Source: an uncultured Clostridia bacterium
GTDB lineage: Bacteria; Bacillota; Clostridia; Oscillospirales; Ruminococcaceae
Assembly: GCA_947627905.1 (NCBI GenBank)
Contig: CANQXX010000007.1
Location: 1-62,913, forward strand
Direction of reading: 5' to 3'
Length of the DNA: 62,913 nt
Shown here: positions 45,308 through 53,783 of the stretch, piece by piece
How positions within the stretch are numbered: the first letter of the stretch is position 1
Layout: the number at the start of each line of letters is the position of its first letter
Position numbers and translations under genes: made by a program
The notes under the pieces: generated by a model
Told to the model about the DNA's origin: nothing
What the model saw: the letters and a program-made list of their open reading frames with translations, nothing else
Databases searched by the model: none

Positions 45308-48235
45308 TTGGAACACTCAAAGATATCCCGGAAGCTCGATATAAAGTCATTTTGTATGAATAAAAGGCTTTATCTTTTTGCTTTCTTCATACCTATGATC
45401 GTATTGTTGGTGTCATATTTATTTTTCGGATTATATCCGGTAAAAGACCAGTCGGTACTGGTACTTGACCTGAACGGTCAGTATGTTTATTATTTTGAAA
45501 ATCTTAGGGACGCTTTCTGGGGGAACGGCAGCTTTGTAAACAGCTGGAGCAGAAACCTTTCCGGCGAAATAATCGGAATGTTCGCGTATTACCTTGCCAG
45601 TCCGTTCACTATCATAGTTATGCTTCTTCCGCGTTCCATGATGACCGAATCGCTGCTGATAATGCAGATGCTTAAAGTAGGAACGGCTTCGGTGACATTC
45701 TGTTATTACCTGCGTAATTCCAGAAGATCGGCACCGTATACGGCGCTGATATTTTCCATACTTTACAGCCTTATGTCATATATGATCGTGCAGCTTATGG
45801 ATCCTATGTGGCTGGACGGCTTGGTATATCTTCCGCTTATATGCCGCGGGATAGAAAAGATCGCCGACGAGGGAAAATGGCTGATGTTTATTATCACGCT
45901 GTCGCTTATGTTTATGGCGAATTTCTATATCGGCTGGATGATAGCGATATTCTGTTGCTTTTATTTTCTTGCTTACTACTTCTTCATTTCGGAGAAAACA
46001 TATCCGTTCCGCTTTACTAATGTGCTCCTTTCCGGAGTGAAATTTGCCTGCGGAGGAGTGCTTGCCGCAATATGCGCCGCATGGCTGCTGATACCTCTTT
46101 ATTATAGCCTCAGTCTGGGAAAATTTGAATTTACCGATCCAAGCTATGATATGAAAACCCAGTTTGATTTCATAGATTTTTTTGTTAATCTGCTTCCCAA
46201 TGTTTATGATACCTGCCGTCCGGAGGGTTCTCCCGTGGTCTACTGCGGAGTGCTTACGATACTGCTCGTACCGCTGTTCTTCTTCAACAGCAGGATATCT
46301 CTCCGAAAAAAGATAGGTTTCGGGCTTATTTCTCTTACGATAATACTTTCAATGTATATGTACACTGTAGACCTTGTATGGCATGGTTTTCAGGTGCCGA
46401 ACTGGCTCCCTTACAGATATTCGTTTACGTTCAGTTTCCTGCTGCTGATAATGGCGGCTCAGGCTTTTGACAATATAAAGGGAATATCTTATAAGGAGAT
46501 AGGTCTGGTATTTTTCCTGCTTCTCGGATATGTTTTCTATATAGACAAGCAGGATATCACTGTTACTGCAAACGGAAAGGATATCGAAAAGGTACATCTT
46601 CTTGCGACTGTGTGGTTCACGGCAGGAATGTCGGCGATATATGCTCTTCTGTTATATATGCAGAAAAAACACCGCAATGTAAAACCTGTGCCTCTTGTGA
46701 TCGCTGTATTTGTAATTGCCGAGCTGACGTTTACAACTACTTACAATATGTATAGGATCGACAAGGACGTCGTTTACTCTAAGCACAGCTCATACAACAG
46801 ATATATTACCCTCGGACGGAATACCGTTCAGAAGATATATGATATGGACGACGGCGTTTACAGAATAGAAAAGGATTTCCACCGTACCGTAAACGATGCT
46901 ATGGCATTCGGCTCGTTCGGGCTTTCACATTCAAGCTCAACACTCAATGCCGCCCCGATACAGCTCCTGAGAAATCTCGGATTTTCCTACGGCGGACATT
47001 ATATAAAATACAAAGGCGCAACATATGTTACCGATTCTATATTTGGCATAAAGTACGTCATGGAAAAGGGAGACGCAGCTAAAGAAACCGAAGATGAATT
47101 TGGCGTAGTTTCCACCGAGCCGCCGGAGCCTGCTGTATCCAAGCATTATGACGACTTTGTATTTGCAAACGGAGACAGCAAGGAAATAATGTATGTTTAT
47201 AAAAATCCGTATGCTCTTCCTGTAGCTTTCATGGCTGACAATTCCATAGCAAACGTTGAATTTGATACATGGGAAAATCCTTTTGAAAATCAGAATTTGC
47301 TGCTTTCTGCGCTTCTTTCCGATGAAAAGCAGGATTTCTTCAAAAGAGTGTATATAGATGATATAGTTCCGGAAAACGCAAAGCCGTCTACTTACGGAAC
47401 ACATACTAAATATACGACCCGTATAGAAGGGGAGAACTCCCATATAGAATTTCTGTTTACCGCTCCTACGGACGATATGATGTATATGTTTTTCCCGTCA
47501 AGCTACGAAAGGGAAGTAAATCTCTGGCTCAATAAGGATTTCCTTGATTACTACTATGAAGGCGGAAAAATGAATATCCAGACGCTGGGAAGATTTGAAC
47601 CCGGTGAAGAAATATCACTTATAACCACTATCAAGGAAGAGAAGAAAGAAGTCTTTTTCAAAGAGAATTATATCTATTACCTTGATGAAGATAAATTCCA
47701 TGACGCCGTGGAAGAGTTAAGACAGCATCCTCTGGAAATAGAGTCTTTCAAAGAGGATCATATCAAGGGGACCGTTACTGCCGACAAGGACGGGATACTG
47801 TTCACCACTATATCATGGGAGCCCGGCTGGAAAGTTTACGTTGACGGAGAAAGAACTGAGCCGGTAGAGCTTGTAGATGCTCTTGTAGGCGTTCCGGTAA
47901 CGGCAGGAACTCATACTATTGAGTTAAAGTTCTTCCCCAAGGGAATGGTGCTTGGAATGCTGCTTTCGGCAATGGGAATAGTGACCGTTGTGATAATAGG
48001 CGTGTACGAGCACAGAAAGCGCCATGCGGTATTTGAAAAAGTCAGCATACAGTTTGAGGATACGGACAGTGATGATACTGCTTCTGAAAATATCGACATT
48101 CCTTTAGAAACAGATATATTCACACCGGCTGATAACGAAAGACCGCTTGATGTTCTTCCCGTAAATGATAATGAAATATCCGAAGAAAATAAGACCGATG
48201 CTCCGGCAGATGACGGACAAAAAGAAGATACATGA
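45308..48235 (+). CDS. YfhO-family membrane protein, second tandem copy
   Basis: This protein of about 975 residues is a close paralogue of the gene just upstream, sharing NGQYVYYFENLRDAFW, SWSRNLSGEI, MANFYIGWMIAIF and SWEPGWKVYVDGE. It differs by an acidic, proline-containing tail of about 65 residues after the last helix. The start is a TTG at 45308, eight bases after GGAGG. The 23-base gap suggests one transcript. The two may act on different polymers or form a heteromer; neither is shown. Confidence 0.87.
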   Translation: MEHSKISRKLDIKSFCMNKRLYLFAFFIPMIVLLVSYLFFGLYPVKDQSVLVLDLNGQYVYYFENLRDAFWGNGSFVNSWSRNLSGEIIGMFAYYLASPFTIIVMLLPRSMMTESLLIMQMLKVGTASVTFCYYLRNSRRSAPYTALIFSILYSLMSYMIVQLMDPMWLDGLVYLPLICRGIEKIADEGKWLMFIITLSLMFMANFYIGWMIAIFCCFYFLAYYFFISEKTYPFRFTNVLLSGVKFACGGVLAAICAAWLLIPLYYSLSLGKFEFTDPSYDMKTQFDFIDFFVNLLPNVYDTCRPEGSPVVYCGVLTILLVPLFFFNSRISLRKKIGFGLISLTIILSMYMYTVDLVWHGFQVPNWLPYRYSFTFSFLLLIMAAQAFDNIKGISYKEIGLVFFLLLGYVFYIDKQDITVTANGKDIEKVHLLATVWFTAGMSAIYALLLYMQKKHRNVKPVPLVIAVFVIAELTFTTTYNMYRIDKDVVYSKHSSYNRYITLGRNTVQKIYDMDDGVYRIEKDFHRTVNDAMAFGSFGLSHSSSTLNAAPIQLLRNLGFSYGGHYIKYKGATYVTDSIFGIKYVMEKGDAAKETEDEFGVVSTEPPEPAVSKHYDDFVFANGDSKEIMYVYKNPYALPVAFMADNSIANVEFDTWENPFENQNLLLSALLSDEKQDFFKRVYIDDIVPENAKPSTYGTHTKYTTRIEGENSHIEFLFTAPTDDMMYMFFPSSYEREVNLWLNKDFLDYYYEGGKMNIQTLGRFEPGEEISLITTIKEEKKEVFFKENYIYYLDEDKFHDAVEELRQHPLEIESFKEDHIKGTVTADKDGILFTTISWEPGWKVYVDGERTEPVELVDALVGVPVTAGTHTIELKFFPKGMVLGMLLSAMGIVTVVIIGVYEHRKRHAVFEKVSIQFEDTDSDDTASENIDIPLETDIFTPADNERPLDVLPVNDNEISEENKTDAPADDGQKEDT

Positions 48236-48242
48236 CAATAAA

Positions 48243-48274
48243 AAGCGTCCCTGAGATAATTCTCAGGGACGCTT
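48243..48274. terminator. Bidirectional terminator between yfhO and the CAP gene
   Basis: AAGCGTCCCTGAG pairs perfectly with CTCAGGGACGCTT. T-rich DNA follows on both strands. Confidence 0.88.
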
Positions 48275-48292
48275 ATGTTTTGTGGAATTAAA

Positions 48293-49282
48293 TTAATAAT
48301 CGCTTGAAAATTCCTGTACCCAATAATATTTTCCGTTATATTCGCAGCAGCCTACGCCTATATGTGTATATTCAGGCTTCAGGATATTTTCTCTGTGACC
48401 TTCGGAATCCATCCAGGAATCCATTACTTCTTTGGCATTTTTCTGGAATGCGGCGAGATTTTCTCCGGTGTATACATTGACTATCCCTTCATCTTCAAAG
48501 GCTGTAAAGCATCTTGTGCCGTCGGGACGGGTATGGGAAAAATTCTTGACGATCTCCTGCGCCCGGATATCGGCTATCTTTGACAGGGCACTGTCCTTTG
48601 TGAGTTTGTCAAGCCCCTTGTCCGCACGTTCCTTGTTTACAATATCAATGACTTCATTTTCCATATCTTCGACAGTTGATAGGACTTCTTCCTTTGATTT
48701 GTTATCCTTCACATTGACGGTTATATTTTTTGCGGTAGAGCCGGAATATCCGTTAGCAAATACTTTAATTGTAGCCGTTCCGGCTTTTTTTGCTTTTATC
48801 ACGAGCTTTATGGAATTATCGTTCCATTTTCCCCATGATACCGTACATATGCTGTTATCACTGCTTACAGCGGATATCTTTTTTGAACCTTTTACCGTTA
48901 ATGTAACGCTTCCAGACTTGCCGGCGGTTATGTCAACGTCGTTATGATTTGAGGAAATGACCGATTTTTTAACATTGACCTTGCATTTAAGGGTCTTGCC
49001 GGAAGTCTTTGCATATATGTAAACAGTTCCGGTCTTTTTGCCCGTAACTCTTGCTGATCGGTCTTTCATGACTTCGAGCTCGGCAATGTCACTGTCTCCG
49101 GAGGACCATTTTATGCTTTCCCCTGCGTTTGAAACACTAAGATCAACATAATATCCGATAGGAAGATCAAGGCTTGATTTGTTTATTTTAGGGGACGCAG
49201 CCGATGCCGGTACTGTGCAGAATGAAACTGCCATAAGTACGGCAGACATTATAAAAAATAACTTTTTCCAGAATACTCTCAT
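48293..49282 (-). CDS. Secreted CAP-domain protein with Ig-like (BIG2) domains
   Basis: This 329-residue protein has a signal peptide (KKLFFIMSAVLMAVSF, then an Ala-rich cleavage region ending near residue 29). Two beta-rich Ig-like modules follow (about 30-110 and 110-195) with the VTGKKTGTVYIYAKTSG segment typical of BIG2. A C-terminal CAP/SCP domain (about 205-329) shows HTRPDG, YTGENLAA and HRENILKPEYTHIGVG. CAP domains of this SpoIIQ-/YkwD-like kind are secreted and of unknown activity. It is monocistronic by spacing. Confidence 0.88.
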   Translation of the reverse strand: MRVFWKKLFFIMSAVLMAVSFCTVPASAASPKINKSSLDLPIGYYVDLSVSNAGESIKWSSGDSDIAELEVMKDRSARVTGKKTGTVYIYAKTSGKTLKCKVNVKKSVISSNHNDVDITAGKSGSVTLTVKGSKKISAVSSDNSICTVSWGKWNDNSIKLVIKAKKAGTATIKVFANGYSGSTAKNITVNVKDNKSKEEVLSTVEDMENEVIDIVNKERADKGLDKLTKDSALSKIADIRAQEIVKNFSHTRPDGTRCFTAFEDEGIVNVYTGENLAAFQKNAKEVMDSWMDSEGHRENILKPEYTHIGVGCCEYNGKYYWVQEFSSDY

Positions 49283-49394
49283 TCATTAGCCCTCCGCAGT
49301 GAAAATGTCCGTAAAAATGTTTACTTCATTATTTTAACAGATTTTATAATTTCTGTCAATAGAAATATTGCGCTTGCAGAATATAAAATTACGG

Positions 49395-49820
49395 TCATTC
49401 AGACTGTTCAGCCGTATCGGATGAATATGGTATACCGTTTTCATCAAGGGCAGCTGTAAGATCGTCATAAGCGTTTGCGGTAGCAGTGTCATCTAATGTG
49501 ATATGTATTTCAATATCTCCCTCGATAGCCTTAACTGCGTCGATAAGACCGGCAAGGTCGTATGAACTGTTCTGGTACAGGTATGAACTTCCCGATATGG
49601 TAACTTCAACATAATTTATTGCGGAGGTCGAAGCAGTAGTTCCGGTCTCGGTATCCGATATGGAGCCTTCTACCTGAACAGCATCATTATTAAAGCCGTT
49701 TCCTCCTGAACCAAATCCGAAGCCGCCGCCCAGAAACAGTATAAGCGCGATAATAATTATTATTATCAGCAGCAATACCAGTATCACACCGCCGGAGCCT
49801 TTCTTTTCTTTAGCACTCAT
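49395..49820 (-). CDS. Single-pass protein with TolR/ExbD-like extracytoplasmic domain
   Basis: This 141-residue protein has a short basic N-terminus, one long isoleucine/leucine-rich helix (residues 11-30), a glycine/asparagine linker and a domain at about 70-133. That domain (YVEVTISGSSYLYQ, then a helix, IEIHITLDD, and a final helix with LDENGIPY) follows the beta-alpha order of the TolR/ExbD C-terminal domain. The helix has no Asp, unlike ExbD. It is the third gene of the motor-like operon. The ATG at 49820 follows GAGGTG. The TolR link is by pattern and is not proven. Confidence 0.6.
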   Translation of the reverse strand: MSAKEKKGSGGVILVLLLIIIIIIALILFLGGGFGFGSGGNGFNNDAVQVEGSISDTETGTTASTSAINYVEVTISGSSYLYQNSSYDLAGLIDAVKAIEGDIEIHITLDDTATANAYDDLTAALDENGIPYSSDTAEQSE

Positions 49821-49830
49821 AAACAACACC

Positions 49831-50421
49831 TCATTTTGAAATATTTATTACCGCGCAGTAAAAATACGGATATTCTTCCGATACTGCTCTTATCGGTCTT
49901 TCGATCGGGTCGGAAACCATTACCGAAGCGGTGCCCTCCTGATTTCCGTCATACTCAAAAATTCCTATCATAACGCTGTCTTTCGCAAAGCCTGCGTTTT
50001 CAAAGATACTGATAAGTTCTCCGGTAGCGTCCTTTGCACTGTTAATGTCAAATTCTCCGATGTTTTTTTTGCCGTAAAAAACTTTTATATGCGGGATCTG
50101 TTCTTCGTTGATATCTAACTGGATATGTATTATATTTCCTTTTTCAACGCCTGCGAGAGCCTGTTGATTTTTTGCGGCATTCTCGTCTGCGCTTTTTATG
50201 CGTTCAAGTTCCGATTCGGCTTCTTTGCGCCAGTTTTCCTTTTCCAGTTCAAATTCAATACGTTCCTGCTCGGCTTCTGCGGCTATGCTTGCTATCTGTT
50301 CCTGAGCCTGTGTTCTTGCTTCGTTGGCGGAAGCGTCGGATTTGATAATGAACCAGAAAAGTATTATCATTGTGATATCTAACAGAGTGGTAAAATCAAG
50401 AAATATCCTGTTTCTCTTCAT
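49831..50421 (-). CDS. ExbD/MotB-like protein with coiled-coil stalk
   Basis: This protein of about 196 residues begins MKRNRIFLDFTTLLDITM. Its single helix holds Asp15 in LLDITMIILFWF, matching the proton-carrying Asp of ExbD and TolR. After the helix comes a charged coiled coil (about residues 30-80, Ala/Glu rich), then a small beta-rich domain ending in FYCAVINIS. This is not the ordinary short ExbD layout. The frame overlaps the end of the channel gene by about 26 bases, suggesting coupled translation. AGGTG precedes the ATG at 50421. Confidence 0.68.
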   Translation of the reverse strand: MKRNRIFLDFTTLLDITMIILFWFIIKSDASANEARTQAQEQIASIAAEAEQERIEFELEKENWRKEAESELERIKSADENAAKNQQALAGVEKGNIIHIQLDINEEQIPHIKVFYGKKNIGEFDINSAKDATGELISIFENAGFAKDSVMIGIFEYDGNQEGTASVMVSDPIERPIRAVSEEYPYFYCAVINISK

Positions 50422-50956
50422 CAGCATCACCTGCTTGGTCTATGGAATTTTCCGAATTGATATCAAGAGTATTTCTTGTTATGCACATATGGTAATTTTC
50501 GTTATTTTCTTCAATTACAGGATTAAGAAAGCAGTCGGCAAATTTAAAAACCGAACCTCCCACAGCGCCCCAGAACGTTGAGGTGAGCGCTACAAAGAAA
50601 TTGCTCATAAGCATATCCGAAGAATCGCCCAATGACAGCTGCAGCAATGACCATACCGTGCCTATCATTCCCAGAAGAGGAAAGGTAGAAGTCATATTGA
50701 TGAAGGCGGTATAAAAGGTTTCCTGCCAGAAATATTTTCTTTTTATCTGTTCTTCATTGGCTTTGAATGAGGGCTTAATACATTCGTTCCTGAACTTATT
50801 TGCTCTGGAGGCTATAATGGTTTCCGACAGACAGCGGTTAAGGCGGAAGCACATTACCGAAGCGGAAACAAGGCATACTATGGTAAGTACGGTCCATACC
50901 AGAATGATCCAGTCATATTTATGAAAATTTTCCCTGAAGATATCAGACAGGCTCAC
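50396..50956 (-). CDS. MotA/TolQ/ExbB-family proton channel protein
   Basis: This protein of about 186 residues has three membrane helices: near residues 15-40, then the pair FPLLGMIGTVWSLLQL and FFVALTSTFWGAVGGSVF, which fit the TolQ/ExbB core (APLLGLLGTVWGM and the ALTTTxxGL segment). A soluble stretch lies between helices 1 and 2 and an acidic tail ends the protein. Such proteins form pentamers around two ExbD-like helices and convert ion flow to rotation. The GTG at 50956 follows GGAGGTG; its promoter is at 50980-51008. Confidence 0.75.
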   Translation of the reverse strand: MSLSDIFRENFHKYDWIILVWTVLTIVCLVSASVMCFRLNRCLSETIIASRANKFRNECIKPSFKANEEQIKRKYFWQETFYTAFINMTSTFPLLGMIGTVWSLLQLSLGDSSDMLMSNFFVALTSTFWGAVGGSVFKFADCFLNPVIEENNENYHMCITRNTLDINSENSIDQAGDADEEKQDIS

Positions 50957-50979
50957 AATGTACACCTCCATTTTTTAAT

Positions 50980-51008
50980 ATTATATAAAACTTTACAACA
51001 TATTTCAA
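50980..51008 (-). promoter_or_regulatory. Sigma-A promoter of the ExbB/ExbD-like operon
   Basis: On the minus strand TTGAAA (51003-51008) and TATAAT (50980-50985) are separated by 17 bases. Confidence 0.75.
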
Positions 51009-51060
51009 CAACAATTTACAAATATTTTATTAATATGCTATGTATGAAAGTATAAAATAA

Positions 51061-51085
51061 AAAGGACGCCTGAAAAGCGTCCTTT
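51061..51085 (-). terminator. Intrinsic terminator of the FecR-like gene
   Basis: AAAGGACGC pairs with GCGTCCTTT, followed on the minus strand by TTTATTTTA. It separates the FecR-like gene from the motor operon. Confidence 0.85.
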
Positions 51086-51091
51086 GTTATA

Positions 51092-52840
51092 TTAATATCC
51101 GCCGTAAATTGCCGTTATTGTAACATCCGAGGTTATATTGTCAAGGCTGTGATCCCAGCCTATGAACATATTTCCGCTTGAATCGCTCACCGGCCAGAAC
51201 GGAGGCGTAGCAGTTTCACCGTCGGCAACCTTTACGCTGTAGAACTCATTATCAATTATAAATGTGACCGTATGATAATTGTCATTTGCAAATACCGCAG
51301 TTATAGTTACATCATTCATAATATTGGCAAGAGATTTGTCCCAGCCTATAAAGCGGTTTCCTTTGCTGTCATATGACGGTATATAAGGCGGTATCACAGA
51401 GCCGTTATGTTCTGTCTGAACGGTGTAAGTCTGATCCTCAACAACGAATGTTACAGTATGCGTCAGAGTTCTTTCAAGTATTGCCGTAATGGTGATATCA
51501 GATGTTATATTGGAGAAGTCCTTGTCCCAGCCTCTGAAAATATATCCTTCAACTTCAACGTTAGAGGGAAGGTCCGCGGCCTGTCCGTGCGGAACTATCT
51601 GAGTGGTTACGTTGTTTCCGATAATTATCGTTACAGTGTGGAATACATCGCTGCTGCTCTGGAGATTTTCATTGAACAGAGCAGTTATTACAACATCTTC
51701 GGTAATATTTTCAAAGGATCCGTCCCAACCGATGAACGTATATCCGTCTATCACCGGATCTTCCGGTCTTACGGCATTTCCGCCGTGGGGAACTTCCTGT
51801 ATAGTTTCTTCTCCGTCGATAACTATAGTTACTATATGAGTTCTCTGATCTCCCTGCGGCTGACCGGATGAAGACGGCTGCGTCTGCGGCGGAGCAGTTG
51901 TAGATGCCGGCGGAGCAGTTGTTATTACATGAACGGTGGTTGTAGTCTGTCCGGGGAGGGTAGTTTCAATGGCAGGAGCGGACGTTTCGGTGACTATGGG
52001 TTCTGCGGTCTGTATAGTTCCGGAATTATCCGTTTCGCTTGCAGGAGGTTCTGATACAAGCGGTGCATTCAAAGTGTCTTCTGTCTTGCTGTCAAGAACT
52101 GCCTGAAGTTCGCCGGGTCTGTATGGAAAATCATCGCCTATAAGCTGTGCAATGGTAATGAGATTTTTCAGATCGAAAGCAGTAAGCTCGTTAAGGTCAA
52201 AATCAAGGTTCAGGGCTTCAAAGGACGGAGCGTTCTCCGAAACGACGCGCCCCCATTTTTGCTGTATCTGAAATTCCGGAGAATTTACAGGATTCCGGAG
52301 GGAATCATAAAGCTGTATATTGTTGTTTCCCATGAATGTATACAGATCGGTATAGGAAATAAATTCGTTTGTGTAATAGGATATCTTTGCAACGCTTTTT
52401 TCCAGAGTTATCGTTGAATCCGGAGTGCGCACTATAACGGACGCTTTATCGTCTCCGGCAAAATTGCCGATAACGGAGCCGTTCCTTATGAACAGCTCGC
52501 CGCTTTCCTTGCCGTTAAATTCGTCCGATACGAGTATCTGCGTATCGGGACATACTATTAAATAGTTGTCATCGGAATTTTTCTTTCCCTGATAAGCAAT
52601 GGTGCACGATGAATTTGCGCCCACGGTTATAACGTCGCTTTGGTCCAGCTTGACGCCGTTTACGGCATTTTCGCTCACATCTCCGTTTGTGACCGTAACG
52701 CTTCCGCTGACAGACTGTATGTAAAGCCCTGACTTGGAGGAAGCTCCGCCTGTTATGACAATTATGGTAGCGATAACGGCAATAAGCGCCACTCCTCCGA
52801 GAATTATCGGTATTTTATAATTTTTCAGAAAATCCTTCAT
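51092..52840 (-). CDS. FecR-domain surface protein with four InlB-type repeats
   Basis: This 582-residue protein has a cytoplasmic tail of about 12 residues, one membrane helix (PIILGGVALIAVIATIIVI), a FecR-like beta domain (about 40-200, with VSGSVTV and the VRTPDSTITLEKSVAKISY segment), a Thr/Pro/Ser-rich linker (about 260-335) and four repeats of about 60 residues to the end. Each repeat has HTVTFxI, then F(I/R)GWD and ITSDVTITA, the InlB B-repeat/Flg_new pattern. No LPXTG sorting signal follows. The start ATG has no close ribosome site. FecR proteins outside Gram-negatives are surface proteins of unknown role. Confidence 0.8.
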   Translation of the reverse strand: MKDFLKNYKIPIILGGVALIAVIATIIVITGGASSKSGLYIQSVSGSVTVTNGDVSENAVNGVKLDQSDVITVGANSSCTIAYQGKKNSDDNYLIVCPDTQILVSDEFNGKESGELFIRNGSVIGNFAGDDKASVIVRTPDSTITLEKSVAKISYYTNEFISYTDLYTFMGNNNIQLYDSLRNPVNSPEFQIQQKWGRVVSENAPSFEALNLDFDLNELTAFDLKNLITIAQLIGDDFPYRPGELQAVLDSKTEDTLNAPLVSEPPASETDNSGTIQTAEPIVTETSAPAIETTLPGQTTTTVHVITTAPPASTTAPPQTQPSSSGQPQGDQRTHIVTIVIDGEETIQEVPHGGNAVRPEDPVIDGYTFIGWDGSFENITEDVVITALFNENLQSSSDVFHTVTIIIGNNVTTQIVPHGQAADLPSNVEVEGYIFRGWDKDFSNITSDITITAILERTLTHTVTFVVEDQTYTVQTEHNGSVIPPYIPSYDSKGNRFIGWDKSLANIMNDVTITAVFANDNYHTVTFIIDNEFYSVKVADGETATPPFWPVSDSSGNMFIGWDHSLDNITSDVTITAIYGGY

Positions 52841-52982
52841 AGCATTAAAACCGTATAAACGGCTTCGCTCCTTTCATTTTTATCATTATACATAAGATGT
52901 CATGCAATTTACAAGCTGAAATTTAAGAATGTATATGTATAAGCATCACATTCATTCTTAAAGCTGACAATATTTCATATTC

Positions 52983-53011
52983 ATTATAACATACGAATGT
53001 TCATTTGTCAA
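52983..53011 (-). promoter_or_regulatory. Sigma-A promoter of the FecR-like gene
   Basis: On the minus strand TTGACA (53006-53011) and TATAAT (52983-52988) are spaced by 17 bases. It gives a leader of about 135 bases. It diverges from the HD-gene promoter 35 bases away. Confidence 0.8.
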
Positions 53012-53045
53012 AGTTTTTTTGTCATTTTTCAGCAAAACATCACAA

Positions 53046-53074
53046 TTGACTGTATTGAAGCGGCATGATATAAT
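53046..53074 (+). promoter_or_regulatory. Sigma-A promoter of the HD-domain gene
   Basis: TTGACT (53046-53051) and TATAAT (53069-53074) are separated by 17 bases. Confidence 0.75.
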
Positions 53075-53113
53075 AATTGCATATGATATCGTATTATCCG
53101 GGAGGAAAATATT

Positions 53114-53782
53114 ATGAGCAGTATAGTAACATACAAATATATCCGGCAAAATCCGGATATCCATACTTATATAAAAAATGCGGACGCAGCTGTTGAGGCG
53201 CAGGGCTATACGGAACATTCCTTTGCTCATGTGGAGAAGGTGGCTGCAGCTGTGGAAATGATACTTTCCACTCTTGACCATGATGAAAGGACTGTCGAAC
53301 TGGGCAAGATAGCGGCATATCTTCATGATATAGGGAATGTGGTGAACCGTATAGATCACGCTCAGAGCGGAGCGGTAATGGCATTCCGCCTGCTTGACAA
53401 TCTCAATATGCCGGCGGAGGAGATATGCGCGGTCATATCCGCTATAGGCAATCATGACGAATCCACCGCACAGCCGCTCAATGCCATAAGCGCCGCACTT
53501 ATTATCGGAGACAAAACTGACGTCCGCCGCAGCAGGGTAAGAAATGCCGATATGCGCAGCTTTGATATCCATGACCGGGTGAATTACGCCGCAGAGAAGT
53601 CGGAACTGTTTTTCAGCGCAGACAGATCTGCCCTGATACTTGATCTTTCGGTAGATACAAGTATAGCTTCGGTGATGGAATATTTTGAAATATTTTTGCA
53701 GCGTATGCTTTTGTGCAAGCGCTCCGCAGAATTTCTCGGAATAAGCTTCCGCCTGAGGATAAACGGCAGCGACGTTATATGA
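53114..53782 (+). CDS. HD-domain phosphohydrolase
   Basis: This 222-residue protein has an HD metal-dependent phosphohydrolase core: His in EHSFAHVEKV, the His-Asp pair in AYLHDIGN (about residue 75), a further His in NRIDHAQSG and IGNHDES. The C-terminal 80 residues form a beta-rich part without a known motif. The substrate is unknown; related proteins act on nucleotides or phosphonates. GGGAGG precedes the ATG by about eight bases. It converges with a peptidase gene with only one base between them. Confidence 0.82.
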   Translation: MSSIVTYKYIRQNPDIHTYIKNADAAVEAQGYTEHSFAHVEKVAAAVEMILSTLDHDERTVELGKIAAYLHDIGNVVNRIDHAQSGAVMAFRLLDNLNMPAEEICAVISAIGNHDESTAQPLNAISAALIIGDKTDVRRSRVRNADMRSFDIHDRVNYAAEKSELFFSADRSALILDLSVDTSIASVMEYFEIFLQRMLLCKRSAEFLGISFRLRINGSDVI

Positions 53783-53783
53783 A

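Noticed and set aside
49395-50956. Zorya defence system
   Set aside because: The channel and Asp-helix pair resemble ZorA/ZorB in general fold, but no ZorC, ZorD or ZorE is present and the channel protein lacks the long tail of ZorA.
52990-53003. CGAATGTTC inside the FecR-gene promoter as an SOS box
   Set aside because: The two half-sites are too close for a LexA dimer.
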